This document shows, piece after piece, positions 24,431 to 35,447 of a stretch of DNA of 64,000 nucleotides (positions are counted from its first letter, which is position 1; the number at the start of each line of letters is the position of its first letter). Position numbers and translations under genes: made by a program. The DNA comes from Enoplosus armatus (Eukaryota; Chordata; Actinopteri; Centrarchiformes; Enoplosidae): contig NC_092189.1 in NCBI RefSeq assembly GCF_043641665.1, positions 13,484,833-13,548,832 on the forward strand, written 5' to 3'. The notes beneath the pieces are model-generated. The model did not search any database. It was not told the origin of the DNA and worked only from the letters and a program-made list of their open reading frames with translations.

Positions 24431-25870
24431 GTGGTACTAACATCAGGATGTCCACTTCTTGAAGGCATGGCTGAAATAGTCTGCTGAGAACTGAATCTCC
24501 TTAAAGAATTCAAACAGTTCTGAGGGTAAAAGAGTTCTGCCTGTTTAGCAAATCTAGTACCAATATAAAACACTCTTCTTGGGACTTAAAATATATACTG
24601 TATTCTAATTTGGAAGCAATTACTGTATATTGAAACTACTTAACATGTACTTCGTGAATCAAAGGTTATACTGAGATATACTGAAATTATGTTTTCATCT
24701 ATATCTATGCACCACGAGAGTAGTATTAAAAGTACTTGTAACACTACCAGTGTCAGTTTGTACCTGTACTAAATGCACAAAAAACATTTTTGTTATCACT
24801 ACCCCAAAAATGCACAACATGGGTCAAAAATGACCCGTATGTATTCTCAATGGAATTGTTGTGACTTTCATCACATATTTAAGTTTAATTACTTTTCACT
24901 CAGAATATACATCATGTGCCCATACATCATTCTGTAAATGTGTATGTGGTTATAAATATGTGAGAAAAACATAGTTATATGTTAAAAATCATTGATCTAT
25001 GGTGTTTTAGCCAGAAGAGTGAGTGAGTGAGTGAGAGAGATATGTGAAATCCTTTGTATAAGGCCACCATGAGTGTCAGGAGATAGGACATCCAAAGTCT
25101 TCCGCAGTGAATAAATGACAAGATGACCAGGGCTTTGTGACAGCACAGTTTTTATTTGTATAGTTCACTACATTGTTCAAAAAGTCAGCAGTTGATGCTC
25201 TCAGTACAACACACCCATGTGCAAGGATCATAGCACAAACATACCGTGGTTTTTGTTATGATTGTGATGAGAAAACAACAAAGGAACTTGTTGAACATGT
25301 GGAAATTGCAACTGTTAAGTTTAGAAGGTTTTTTTTAGCACTATTGTTCACAACCGACCCATGTCTGCAAGTTTCAGTTAGATGTGTAAACAACATTTTT
25401 TTTTATAATATAATGACTTATAATAATAAAAACATAATTAATTCTTTTTTTCTTAAATTCCTGGGTGAAGACACCATTTTGTTAAAAAGATATTGCAAAG
25501 AAACATATCAGCTGCGGCATAATTTATGGGCGTATCCATAAAGAATTCTGTAAAATATTATAAAACATCCCAGTTCTTCAGTCTTTTCTGTGAAGGCTAA
25601 CAAGCTTGACACTTTCACTCACAATATTTGAACCAATGAGCCAAGATGCAAAAAGGTAAAACTGTCTTCAGACCAGCATCCTACTTATTTCTGTTTACTC
25701 CAAACCACAATTATTGTTTCGCAGCTTAATAAAATAAATGTATCTTACTATTTAAAAGAATGTCAACAGCTTCAGAGTATTTGTATTTGATAAGCAGAAG
25801 AGTTGACTTTACCACGTTTAGCAGTGATAAAACAAACTGCTTCACAACAGATAATCGGTTTAGACAGTGA
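24431..25870. other. non-coding with a short palindrome
   Basis: GGGTCAAAAATGACCC near 24826-24841 is a perfect 6-bp-arm inverted repeat with a 4-base loop; such motifs accompany some piggyBac-type elements, but no TTAA-flanked element could be traced. A (GAGT)n stretch lies at 25019-25040. The 122-codon ORF at 25173-25541 starts plausibly (SAVDALSTTHPCARIIAQTY) but turns into AT-rich low complexity; I do not recognise it. Confidence 0.35.
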
Positions 25871-25914
25871 AAATGGTACCACAGCATCGTTTGAACCATG
25901 TTGTGGTACCATTT
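25871..25914. repeat. near-perfect 17-bp inverted repeat (hairpin)
   Basis: Left arm AAATGGTACCACAGCAT (25871-25887) and right arm ATGTTGTGGTACCATTT (25898-25914) are reverse complements except for one G.T wobble. A 10-base loop separates them. No transposon ends or flanking duplication are obvious. Confidence 0.85.
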
Positions 25915-26460
25915 GCAACCCATTATGGCCTACACTACATGTAACAACCAGTAGGAGGAAGCACACGCTTTCCCTCCAAACTTCCTGACCTAGTTTCAGC
26001 TCTGAGTGTCTAGGACATTTTGTTCTAGTCTCGTCCATCGTTCCCCATATTCTCACATGAGGTCAACCGTTTTAAGTAGCTTAAAGGGCGACTAAAGACT
26101 AAAGAAAGAGTACATATTTCACATTCATGCTGCCAAGCTTGTGAAAGGAATGTCCGTTTCCATGTAAACACTGCACCTGTGTCCACCGTTACTGAGCAAT
26201 TCAAATCTAAACAATTATTGAAGTATTGAAGAGAAAAGAAATATCCAGCTCATGTCCAGCAAGCAAACCCATGAGTTGCATAGTGTTGTCCATTGCCTAT
26301 TGTATATGTATAATATAAATCAAATGTTTTTTAAATGCATTTAAAGAGGATTCCATATAATTTCCTATACTTAAAGGATTTGGGGCCCTTCAATTTCCCA
26401 GTGACCCATGCTAATTTATCAAAACTAGCCTATATCTATGTCTTCTGTATATAAATGATT
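25915..26460. other. non-coding, nothing seen
   Basis: Unique AT-rich sequence. Confidence 0.5.
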
Positions 26461-26852
26461 GTATATGGGTGTGGGTGTGTGTGCGTGGGTGTGTATGTGG
26501 TATTTGTGTGAGAGAGAGAAACAGACTCATAAGACGCATAACAACACTTATCTGTGCTATTGGACAACGTGATGTTCTCATAAAGTAAGGAGAGAAAAAA
26601 AACACTGTTGGGTGCAGACAGACAGACACACACACACACACACACACACAGCACTATTTGTTGTGTACACATTTGTTGAGGAAGCACATATAAGTCTCGC
26701 CATGGGATAGGAAGCAGATACACTTTCATTGTATTGTCGCTGTGCAGCTCAGTATAGTGAAAGTAAATGGAGTAAAAGTTTGTAAAAGTTCAGCGCTAAG
26801 AGGATTATGTTACGCAAAAGCTTTTTGCTGTGTGTGTGTGTGTGTGTGTGTG
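26461..26852. repeat. cluster of three GT/AC microsatellites in alternating orientation
   Basis: An imperfect GT run at 26461-26505, an AC run (with ACAG start) at 26617-26650 and a GT run at 26829-26852 lie within 400 bp. The middle one is opposed to both neighbours. Confidence 0.85.
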
Positions 26853-28505
26853 CATAGGTATCTTTATCAGTGTTGCTGATCAAACAGCGATAACGCAGGA
26901 GTGGGATCATGTGGGTGTCTACGTGAAGAGGAGCTTGTGTGATGTGTACGGGAGTTTGAAAAAACTGTCACTCAGATGTTCCTTGTTGGCCTGTGCTCGC
27001 AAGTGAAGCATCACAAAGCAAAGTCTGAAGTGACGTATCATCTGGTTCTGCATATCAAAATATTCATGGCTGTGTGTGTGCTTTTGTTTTTTTGGTTGTT
27101 TTACATCTGTCTATTCACAAAGGCATCTATACAACTATGGAGGAAACTAAATCTAAGGAAGATTGCTCTCAGGAAATACATGATTTTGACATACAAGTGC
27201 TTATATTGGGCATCATATTCCACAATTAGTTCAATATATCTTTATTTTTTATTCATGTTCCTTTTCCTCCTGTGGAATTGAAGTTTGAGCCTACATGAAC
27301 CCAACCAAGAGTCTTTGATGTAGCTGATAACAAGGAGTAATAAAAGTTGACATTGCCCAGAGAATGCTTTTTTTTCCAGAATCAAGCAATTGTAGGTCAT
27401 GTTTAACTCCACAACAGTAAATGGTGATGAAGACGAAGCTTTCAGCAGATGCCCATTTGGCAAAATTCCTCTCCCTGGAAGATATTTAGGCTTAGCAAAT
27501 CTCCAGCAGTATGTCTGTGTGGCACGAAAAGTGTCTCTATGATACCTACCAATAAGGCAGCCAAAGCTGTCGGTAGACATATCCCACAGCTGAACAAAAT
27601 GTACAGAGCAGCCACCACTAAACCCATGAAAGGCCTTGCCAGTCAGCCAAAACAGCAGCCTTTGTTCACTCTATCACTAATCTTCAACAAACCGTTAGGA
27701 TGAAGCACATTGTGCTTACCACCCTTGTGGTGACAATGCAGATTAGAGACATACAGGGAATGAGCTGCAGGATGAAATGTTGTGAAATTAACTAGTCTAC
27801 ATTAACAAAGCCAACTGACAAACCACATTTAGACAAGGAAGTCAATGTGTTGTTTTTTTTCAACTCCCCCCATGTGTATACATGTGTTTCTGTGCTGATG
27901 TTTTGGTTCTGCACACATCTCGCAGGGCCACAAACCAATGCAACTGTGCAAAAACAGCGGCTACGATAAATGGATGTCACTGTGCAGTTGTCTTAGATCA
28001 CCTTAAGGTTCATTGCTGAAGGTGCGTGCCTCTGTCTCACTCACAGAAAACATGTCGTTTGCACATTTGTCATCGACCTTTTTGTGGCTGCTCTGCAAAG
28101 TGAAAGCAGTCCTTTTCAGAACATGCTGTCCTTGGTTGGTTTTTACAAAAGGAAGTGGCTGAAAACCACCTACACACACATATCAGCCTTCACATACAGA
28201 AAGACATTATTAACAATATGATGTTGTGTATCTGTTGACAGTGAATCTAAGCTGAAAAGATTTTTCTGAAAAATATGTTTTCTAAAGTTTAGTTGATAGT
28301 TAATACTGATTATACCAACAGACCTCCTCTGACAAATCATTAAACCTCTATTGAAAATAAGAGGGCATGCCCAAGAGCATACTGTACAGTAGCCTACATG
28401 AGTATTTTTTTTTTGTACTCTTGTACACTTGTTCAGTTTGCCATGTTATGTTTGAGTACAGTGTCAAGGTTGTTGATATTGTGTTTTCTCACACTGGGGC
28501 TGCAG
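26853..28505. other. non-coding, weak ORFs only
   Basis: Unique sequence. On the minus strand 27445-27627 is open and strongly hydrophobic (GLVVAALYILFSCGICLPTA), but there are no splice signals to support it and the overlapping frames are equally open. Confidence 0.4.
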
Positions 28506-28676
28506 CGTTGCCAACTTGACCTTAAATCACCGAGCCCCAATAGAAGGAAAGACCACTGTGCTGATTGCACCATCATCACACAGCCACAGCTCCTTGAAAA
28601 GCTTAAGAGCAGTGGGGAAAACATCACGTTTTCAACTATCAGGGACTACTTCAGCCCAGAGCCCCCAAAGAAATAA
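28506..28676 (+). CDS. candidate terminal coding exon, product not recognised
   Basis: The intron-like sequence before it ends GTGTTTTCTCACACTGGGG then CTGCAG, a good acceptor, at 28505. The following 56 codons are open and run RCQLDLKSPSPNRRK, a CxxC-like DHCADC, QPQLLEKLKSSGENITF, then STIRDYFSPEPPKK and TAA. The end resembles a degenerate PCNA-interaction motif (I-x-x-Y-F before a basic tail), but the usual Gln is absent. AATAAA-type poly(A) signals occur at and just after the stop. Codon use looks coding-like and the composition is that of a soluble charged protein. Upstream exons were not found, so a single processed or decayed fragment is possible. Confidence 0.4.
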   Translation, partial: RCQLDLKSPSPNRRKDHCADCTIITQPQLLEKLKSSGENITFSTIRDYFSPEPPKK

Positions 28677-29880
28677 AATAAGACAAAATAAACCTGGCTA
28701 CTTCAGACTGTAAAAGGCTTTTTTTTTATCAATTTGAATGCTACCATTCAACACCACCATTCAAGTTGGAGAGAACTTGAAAATCCAGCTGGAAAATTCC
28801 TACTGCATTCTATGTCATTCTAACAAGCTGATCAGCAGGCCACCAGGACAAACAGTACAGAATCTTCTATCATGCAAAGTTGGAATTAGGTGGTGTGCCC
28901 TCTGTTGCTCTCGAGTTAGTTTGATGGTTTCAGAGTCAACAAACTTTTCCCAGGACGGCCCAGCTCTGTGGTCATGTTTTACTGCCCTTAGAGCAAATCT
29001 GCTATGACCTAAAAAAAGGTCACATGGAAGGAGAGAGATAGTAGTAGAGAATAGGGGCAATGGTGTAACTTCAGTCTATCAATAATGAATGCTGTCCCCA
29101 TAAAAACTGCAAATAATCAGATAATGAACACTGGAGGTTGTGTCCTCAATGCAGTTCTCTTACTGGCCCTAATGCTTTGGCATATAATGAGGAAATAAAA
29201 TGAAATTAGGCCAACCAAATTAAATATCTATGACATAAAAGCCTTAATTGATGTGCAGTCCTTCTACAGTAGCTGTCCAATTGTTGGAGTGAGAACAATT
29301 TTCCAAATAGAACATCCGTCATTCCTCGAAATGTTTGAAACAACTTTCTGCCAGGGAGGACATTATGATCATTGCAATAAGCAGGAAACGACATGCCTGG
29401 CACATTGTACACTTAGCAGTAGTTACAGTGTATCATGTTGGATTTCAATTTGGAAATTTCCTATACGTTTACATGTAATTATGTGTTCTGTGAAACTAAA
29501 AATGAGCCTACTGAAACGGGGTTACGATGACTAAAACCTCCTTCGGGGACAATAACACGGTCTGCCAACTTCTTCATTCATCCACTGGCGCTGTATATAC
29601 TGTACTTTACATAAAAGGCCTTGACATGCATTGGCCCTCATGATGAATGGGAGCGTTTTTGCAGGTGTTCTTGGCTTAGTCCCTGGTGGGCTCTCACACT
29701 AAAAAGTGTATGAATTTGTCATGAAAATCCCACTTCCCAAGTGTGTGGGGCAAAATGGGCTTTGCCACACACTACATGTGTGTTTATTAATATTTTGCTC
29801 TTGTTTTCACATTCATGGTGCCATGTTTCCCTTTCTAACTGCACTGTTTCTGTGTTACAGTGTCTTACTGTAAGGTCTTT

Positions 29881-29882
<2 letters not shown>
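28677..29882. other. non-coding, partly CNE-like
   Basis: 28677-29160 shows nothing. 29165-29680 contains AT-core motifs (AAATGAAATTAGGCCAACC, GCCTTAATTGATGTG) and no repeats, and could be another conserved non-coding block. Evidence is motif texture only. Confidence 0.25.

Positions 29883-29926
<44 letters not shown>
29883..29926. repeat. (GT)n microsatellite
   Basis: Pure GT run of about 44 bp, facing an AC run 85 bp downstream. Confidence 0.95.
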
Positions 29927-29928
<2 letters not shown>

Positions 29929-30007
29929 GTTGCTATAATCAGTAACTGAGAAGTGAGAATAAGACAGAGAGAGAAGACAGACTTCAGTGAGACAGCACAC
30001 TCAGCTA

Positions 30008-30011
<4 letters not shown>

Positions 30012-30042
<31 letters not shown>
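30012..30042. repeat. (AC)n microsatellite
   Basis: Pure AC run of about 31 bp. Together with 29883-29926 it forms an inverted repeat with an 85-bp spacer. Confidence 0.95.
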
Positions 30043-30048
<6 letters not shown>

Positions 30049-31309
30049 TCTGGTGAATCATCCCAGTTTTCTCTAGAGCCCAGATGCAAATCTACCCAAA
30101 CAGTGGTGGCACGCAAGCAGCAGCCGTCTGGGCGTTGTGCCAGTCCACAAAAGGGAGACACAGTGTGCTAGGGACAGGCGAGGTCACGCTGTTTTCCTAC
30201 TCAGCAGGTTTAATAGGCATAAGTTAAAAAAAAAGGTGCATGTGAAGGTGATGATCTGTGAAAAAAGGAAAGAATAAGTAGTCGTAGAAAAATATCTCAT
30301 GGCATGTCTGGAGTTAAAGTCCCGTGCAGCTGTGGTTTGTACTGTACACAGAAACAGGAATATTGAAAAGCGTGGGTTGAGCAACTTGCTTTTATTTTTC
30401 TTTTGCTCTACTTACCTTCATCTACTAGTTACAGCAGTTTGTTTCCTTCAGCACTTTGAGGAGAGACTAATTTTGCTAATTTTATTGAATTTTAAGACAA
30501 ACAAATCACTAATTGCTGCAGGGACTTTGAATTGCCCAAAACTAACCAATGATGCAAGTCATGGACTTCCAAGGAGAATTTGCTCCATTGATCATGTAAA
30601 ATACAAATCTGAGGACAAAGCGTAACAAAAGTTACTGCAGGATAATATGATTAATTCAATATAATAAGGCAACTGATGCCATTAGACTTGACATTCAACA
30701 CACTTCTGCCCTTTCACAGAGGAATGCATTTATTATGTCTGGCTTTTTGTCCTCTGTATCACATTTGAGAGCTCAGGCATGTTGTTTCTGTCCTCAGGTG
30801 ACAGATACACCCTCTGGGCATGAGCCAGGATGCAATTAAAATATCTACCTCTAGGGGGCTCACCGATACAAGATTCCTCACTCATTGCTCTGCAGGAGAG
30901 GACAACTGAGCACCCATAAAGTGACTTTAATGATTATTTAACACGTGTAACTGGTAGACTGGTACATAGTTTAGACAGCCAAGAGACATTATTTAGCTAA
31001 ATGTATGCTGATGTAATTCTCTTGAACTGCGATATGAGCCACATCAAATCAGAGGATCTCAACTCAGGTTGTGAGGGTTCAAGGTTCTTCTGGTTCTGAT
31101 TCTGTCCTCTTAATCAGGGACTGTTTTACACCTGGGATGCTGCATGAATGCAGTCAACTACTGCAGCTGTTAGGACAGCAAACCAGCAGCGCCTTGGGCT
31201 CAGGAGAGAGGGATAAAGGTTAGAAAAGTGAACAAACACTCATAACTGTTTTGCTGATGCTGCTAAGCCAAAGGTGTAACTGTTGGCAGCTGTGCATAGT
31301 GTGCACAGG
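30043..31309. other. non-coding, nothing seen
   Basis: Unique sequence. A 108-codon ORF at 30299-30625 shows no recognised domain. Confidence 0.45.
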
Positions 31310-31450
31310 AGCCTTAGGCCTCTAGAGGGCTCACTAATACTACCTGCACTACCTGTTTCTCTGTAGTGAAGTTGCATCAGTGGTTTAGAGCTGGACCTAC
31401 CATGTGGGAGATTTACATTCAATTCCTGCCTTATACAATGTTTTTGCACA
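31310..31450 (+). mobile_element. possible tRNA-derived SINE fragment
   Basis: CAGTGGTTTAGAGCTGGACC resembles a tRNA box A region, and TTACATTCAATTCCTGCC about 30 bp later resembles box B. The preceding 60 bp look like common fish repeat sequence. The match is weaker than for the element at 12065-12215. Confidence 0.35.
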
Positions 31451-32653
31451 TTATATAAAAGGATAATGCTAACATATGTCCTTCACTGACACCATGTGCC
31501 TGCAACCAAAAAACCTTTTCTTCAGTGCCAGTGACAAACATGTTTCACACCTGTGGCCAACAGCACAAAACTGGTCGTAAATGGCCCAGGTGTGAATGTG
31601 TGGAAGGGAATGAATGGGAAGTAAAGTGTTGCTGGCGAAACCATGCATCCTGAATTGACTTTTCCTGGATGTAAAAGGGTTGGAAAAACAACTGTAGGCC
31701 TTTTGATGACATGAATGTGGTGTTAGAAAGCTGTGACATTTTAGTAACTTGTGTCTTCAGTGGAGCAGCCAAACTGACTTGTGCCAGCATGTAATTACCA
31801 CAGCCTCCTGGCCATATCCTGAAAAGTGTAGTGGGAGCCAGATTGCTGCATGTGCTTTATGTCTCTGACAGGCCTGTCAGGGTCAAGCTGACCGTTAAAC
31901 ATTCGCTGTCCATCCTCTGGAAGAATGGAGACTACAGCAGAGAGATTTACAGACTACAGAGAATGAACATGCATGTTTGTGAAGATGAGTGTGTGTGCTT
32001 GTGTTTTGTCAGCGCACGTGTGTGGGTTCTTCCATGCTCCCTGTTTCTCGATTAATCAATAATGTTACAGCTCATGTAACAACTTGGCCAGTATCTTCGT
32101 AACAACTCCCCACCAGATGCCAGAAGCTTTTTAACTTGCACACAAACAAACACTGCCGGGCCGTGATTTAACAGCTCCCATATAAAGCTGCTTTTTTGGG
32201 ACGGTAATCTTGCCCAATCTCTTTTAATTTGTTTGGCTTTTAGTGTTCCCATAAGAGACTCCTCTCCTTGGCAGACAAATAAGCCCCTGCTTGGAGTTTG
32301 ATGCTGCCAAACTGCTTGAAGAAAACAATTTTAGTTAAAGCTGAACAGAATACTATGAGGCTAAAGCTTTTCCCCGAAACAAGTGTACACTGAAGACCTC
32401 AGAGGTGTGTACAGTAAATTGCAACTGGAAAGCCCCATGGATTTAGTTTCAGTTTAGCCGTCTGCTAGGAAAGTCATGTGACTAGTATCATATTGGCTAA
32501 CACACACACTTCCAGTTACTGTAAGTGAATGTAATTTACGCTCAAAAGATTTGGGGGGATGAGTAGTGGCTTGTTTAAACAGGATAGACCCCGAAGTTGT
32601 TTTTCATGTGTAGTACCTATGAAGGTTATCTTAACAAATGTAGCCCGTAGTTA

Positions 32654-32658
<5 letters not shown>
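31451..32658. other. non-coding, nothing seen
   Basis: Unique sequence without supportable features. Confidence 0.45.

Positions 32659-32690
<32 letters not shown>
32659..32690. repeat. (AC)n microsatellite
   Basis: Pure AC run passing into a short AT run. Confidence 0.95.
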
Positions 32691-32697
<7 letters not shown>

Positions 32698-33220
32698 CAT
32701 ATGACACTACACCTACATGATTATCTTGTCTTATTATCTATTCGTTTCAAATTCCAGCTCTGTGGTTAGTGTGTTGTACATTACAAGAAATACATGAAGT
32801 TCAGGTGCACTGGGGTCTTTGGACTGGCCTAAAATGCAAGTGCATGCTGGGATAGACATTGGCTCTTGTTCTTGAACAACACTGAAAATGATTTAGCAAA
32901 ATGCAGGACATCAAATAGATGTTTGAGACATTGACATTGTTTTATAATATAATAATATATCATTTTCATCACTCAGATGAAAAAGTGTCATTCGCACAAC
33001 TCCTGACAGATGTGTGATCTTTCGCTGGCGGTATTTTCATCACAGGAAGCAGAGCCACCCTAAGGTTGGGCCCTCTTGCTGGGGTCGTTTTCCTACTGTT
33101 CTTGATTGTTCTCACAAATAGGGGAAGTTTGTGGTCACTGAAAAAGTTACCTCACTGTCATAGAGCTGTACATCACATCAGGAGGGCATGATGGGACAAC
33201 GTATTGAGATGTCACCTCGC
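32691..33220. other. non-coding, nothing seen
   Basis: AT-rich unique sequence before the promoter-like segment. Confidence 0.45.
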
Positions 33221-33319
33221 TGTCACGTGGTCCACTTCTGCATTTCGCTGAGGTATAAAAGCCGGAGGAGTTATTCTTGTGCTCACAGCACGCCTGTGCT
33301 GCAACTGAACAGCAGGTCA
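33221..33319 (+). promoter_or_regulatory. TATA-box promoter-like segment with first-exon-like sequence
   Basis: A canonical TATAAAAG at 33254-33261 sits about 28 bp downstream of a CACGTG E-box (near 33224). About 25-30 bp after the TATA box comes a TCACAG initiator-like site (around 33285). The GC-richer sequence that follows ends in a donor-like GTATGT after 33319. Spacing is textbook for a regulated RNA polymerase II promoter. The only candidate coding sequence downstream on this strand is the ORF at 33927-34058. Confidence 0.4.
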
Positions 33320-33926
33320 AGTATGTATGTGATTGTATGGTATTTCTCAGGATCTTGCAAAATAAGCAGTTTGTTACATTGTTTTAGTTTTCCAGAAGGA
33401 ATATATTTATATATATATATATTCAGGACAATTGTAATTCATAAACAATGTGTTGAAAGAGTTGAAAAAAGAGGATAATGTGTGCTTTCACAACGGCTGT
33501 AGGAAGTCAATGTTTCCTGTCAAATTTACAATATTGAGCCATTAACATGTAACATGCTGTGACATATTCATTGTTAATGTGTAGTTTTAATCATCATATC
33601 ATCATATTGAGAGTGAAAAGTCAAACGTCAGGGCATATGGCTTTGCCCTGTTTGTCTCCCAGAAGGAAGGTAGTGTCATTTTGTAAGAGGAGGTGGCTGC
33701 ATGACATGGAAATCATACGTTACTGTGTATATCTTTGCATGGGTGTATGTGAGGGTGTGAATGCCTACTTCTATACCTGTGATTATGCTTATGTATTTGT
33801 TTCTGTCTCTGTGCTTGTATTTACTGTATATGTGCTGCCTGTGTGCCACTGAAATAGTGATACGGCACTGCACGACAAGTTCAAAATTAAAAAACAGGCA
33901 TTAACCTCTTGACTCCGACCAAAGAC

Positions 33927-34058
33927 ATGAAGCCCAAAGCAAACTCAGATCAAAACTTTCCTCCTTTGATTTTTCTTCTCCCTGAAGATTGCAGGGACTA
34001 TGAGATGTCTTCCATTTACTATCACCTCAGAGCACTGAACCCCAACAGCCCAATTTAG
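33927..34058 (+). CDS. short ORF or last exon, product not recognised
   Basis: An ATG at 33927 opens 43 codons to a TAG at 34056-34058. Inside it, a long pyrimidine tract ends in CCTGAAG at 33987, an excellent acceptor, so the true coding part may be only the last 23 residues: the codon after the acceptor starts a run reading CRDYEMSSIYYHLRALNPNS followed by two more residues. If spliced, the upstream exons would have to lie between the TATA box at 33254 and here; I could not place them convincingly. A small secreted or peptide-type gene is conceivable, but no signal peptide is visible. Unrecognised. Confidence 0.3.
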   Translation: MKPKANSDQNFPPLIFLLPEDCRDYEMSSIYYHLRALNPNSPI

Positions 34059-35065
34059 ACTTCTGCATAAAGAAACCTTAGTTGCTGTTGTTGTATAACT
34101 TTGTATTACCACTAGAACAACCACTGGGGAAGTGGAAAGGGTATAATTTGTCAGGCAGTGAGGCAGCTGGCATCTAGTTCAAAAACCACACTTCATGCTC
34201 TGCATAACAGTGTACTATAAAACAGCACAGCCCCGACATGAAAAGGTTTGATTATGACATAAAGGATTATGAGCAGTGAGGTGGCTCTTTCATTTTGCTA
34301 AATTAATACTGACAACGCCTTAACATATTTGACTCATATCTTGTACTACCTTAATGAGAAAATACAGTATATAAAAACACAGTTTCATAATATGCAAGTG
34401 ACTTTTCAACTTTTCAGGCAACACTAAAAATTGTATTTTGTTTTTTTCTTTAGTTCATGTTAAAGGCAACCACAATCCTCCACAGCATGCATGCATACCC
34501 CCCACAAAGTGCAGATAACTGCTTGCTGAATTGTTTTGTAACAGTACACTGGGGCACTATGCTACAGCAGAGTTAGTTTTTTTAAAAATGTGCCCAGGGC
34601 CATAGCACACACACTAGTACAGCAAATGGGCCATAGTACTCACAGACATCAGTAAATAGGAAGTCAACTAGATGTTGCACATTTATGATAGTAAAGTGTG
34701 TGTGTGTGTGGGGCGGGGGGGGGGGCATCAGAAAGAGTTCAGAGTTCCAATCCTGAGAGACGATGTTATAAGTAAGATTGTTAGCACTGTGCTACGTTAC
34801 AGAGAAATACGAAACGTAATAATGACCCTTTCAAATACACATTTCACATGCACAAAGCAAGCCGCCTGTCAACGACAACGCTAACGGCAAAAGCGGTAAT
34901 GATTCTGAATGTGTCGGAGACTGAAGATTTTGTTACATTCATTTCAGCACAGTATAACATTACACAAGCCTCGTGGTTCAAAACATGGGAATAAATAACT
35001 ATTAACTTCATAAAAGCAAATACCCACGGACGATGGATGATCTGTACAAATGAATCCAACAATAA
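34059..35065. other. non-coding with GT/G-run tract
   Basis: AT-rich. 34695-34725 carries a short GT run followed by GGGGCGGGGGGGGGGG, a G-quadruplex-prone run. Nothing else is seen. Confidence 0.5.
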
Positions 35066-35181
35066 CTGTGTGGTTGACAGTTGGTTGACCGACGCGGTTT
35101 TCTTGCTGGGCTTGGCTCCCGGGAACGCGGCCGTCGAGGCTTTCGTCATACGGCCCTGCCTGGTCATGTTATTAGCGTTCC
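35066..35181 (-). CDS. CpG-rich exon-like segment with possible start codon
   Basis: On the minus strand a fine pyrimidine tract (TCTCTCTTCTGTTCCCCTCC) ends in ATAG, with the exon starting at 35181. An ATG at 35167 opens MTRQGRMTKASTAAFPGAKP then SKKTASVNQLSTTQ, with about 70% GC at third positions in an AT-rich region and many CpGs. The frame stays open to 34844 but loses coding character after about 35066, so the real end is unknown. A segment with a perfect donor lies 183 bp upstream (35365-35447). Read from that segment, its open frame hits a TGA overlapping this ATG (ATGA), so it would be 5' UTR or a different frame. Product unrecognised; basic and disordered. Confidence 0.4.
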
Positions 35182-35364
35182 CTATGGAGGGGAACAGAAG
35201 AGAGACAAATGACACACACGAACTGCAACGAACCAACCCACGAAAACTTGGTGAACTAAGACTCTTCTCATCGACTTACGGTTTGGTCAACTATCAGGGG
35301 GCAGCCCTGAATTCTATATAACCTAACCGCAAACCTACGCACAAGCAGTTTTTTGTTGCCGTAC

Positions 35365-35447
35365 CTGTGATGACTGCAATGTCATCACCTCAGGATTACC
35401 ACTGCCTGAGCTGGGTGTGGGCTCACTCTGCTCAGCCCTTCTGTGAT
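35365..35447 (-). CDS. exon-like segment upstream of the CpG-rich exon
   Basis: Minus-strand segment ending in CACAG followed by GTACGG, a near-consensus donor at 35364. One frame is open across its 83 bp and reads AEQSEPTPSSGSGNPEVMTL then QSSQ. Spliced to 35181 it would run five codons further to a TGA. The acceptor is ambiguous (several AGs near 35448). It could be a 5' UTR exon or an enhancer with chance signals. Confidence 0.25.

Noticed and set aside
25173..25541. Transposase-like ORF
   Set aside because: The beginning looks protein-like, but the frame dissolves into AT-rich low complexity and no transposon ends were found.
27445..27627. Hydrophobic minus-strand ORF resembling a membrane or mitochondrial carrier end
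   Set aside because: A likeness to sideroflexins was considered, but the conserved C-terminal residues do not line up and there are no splice signals.
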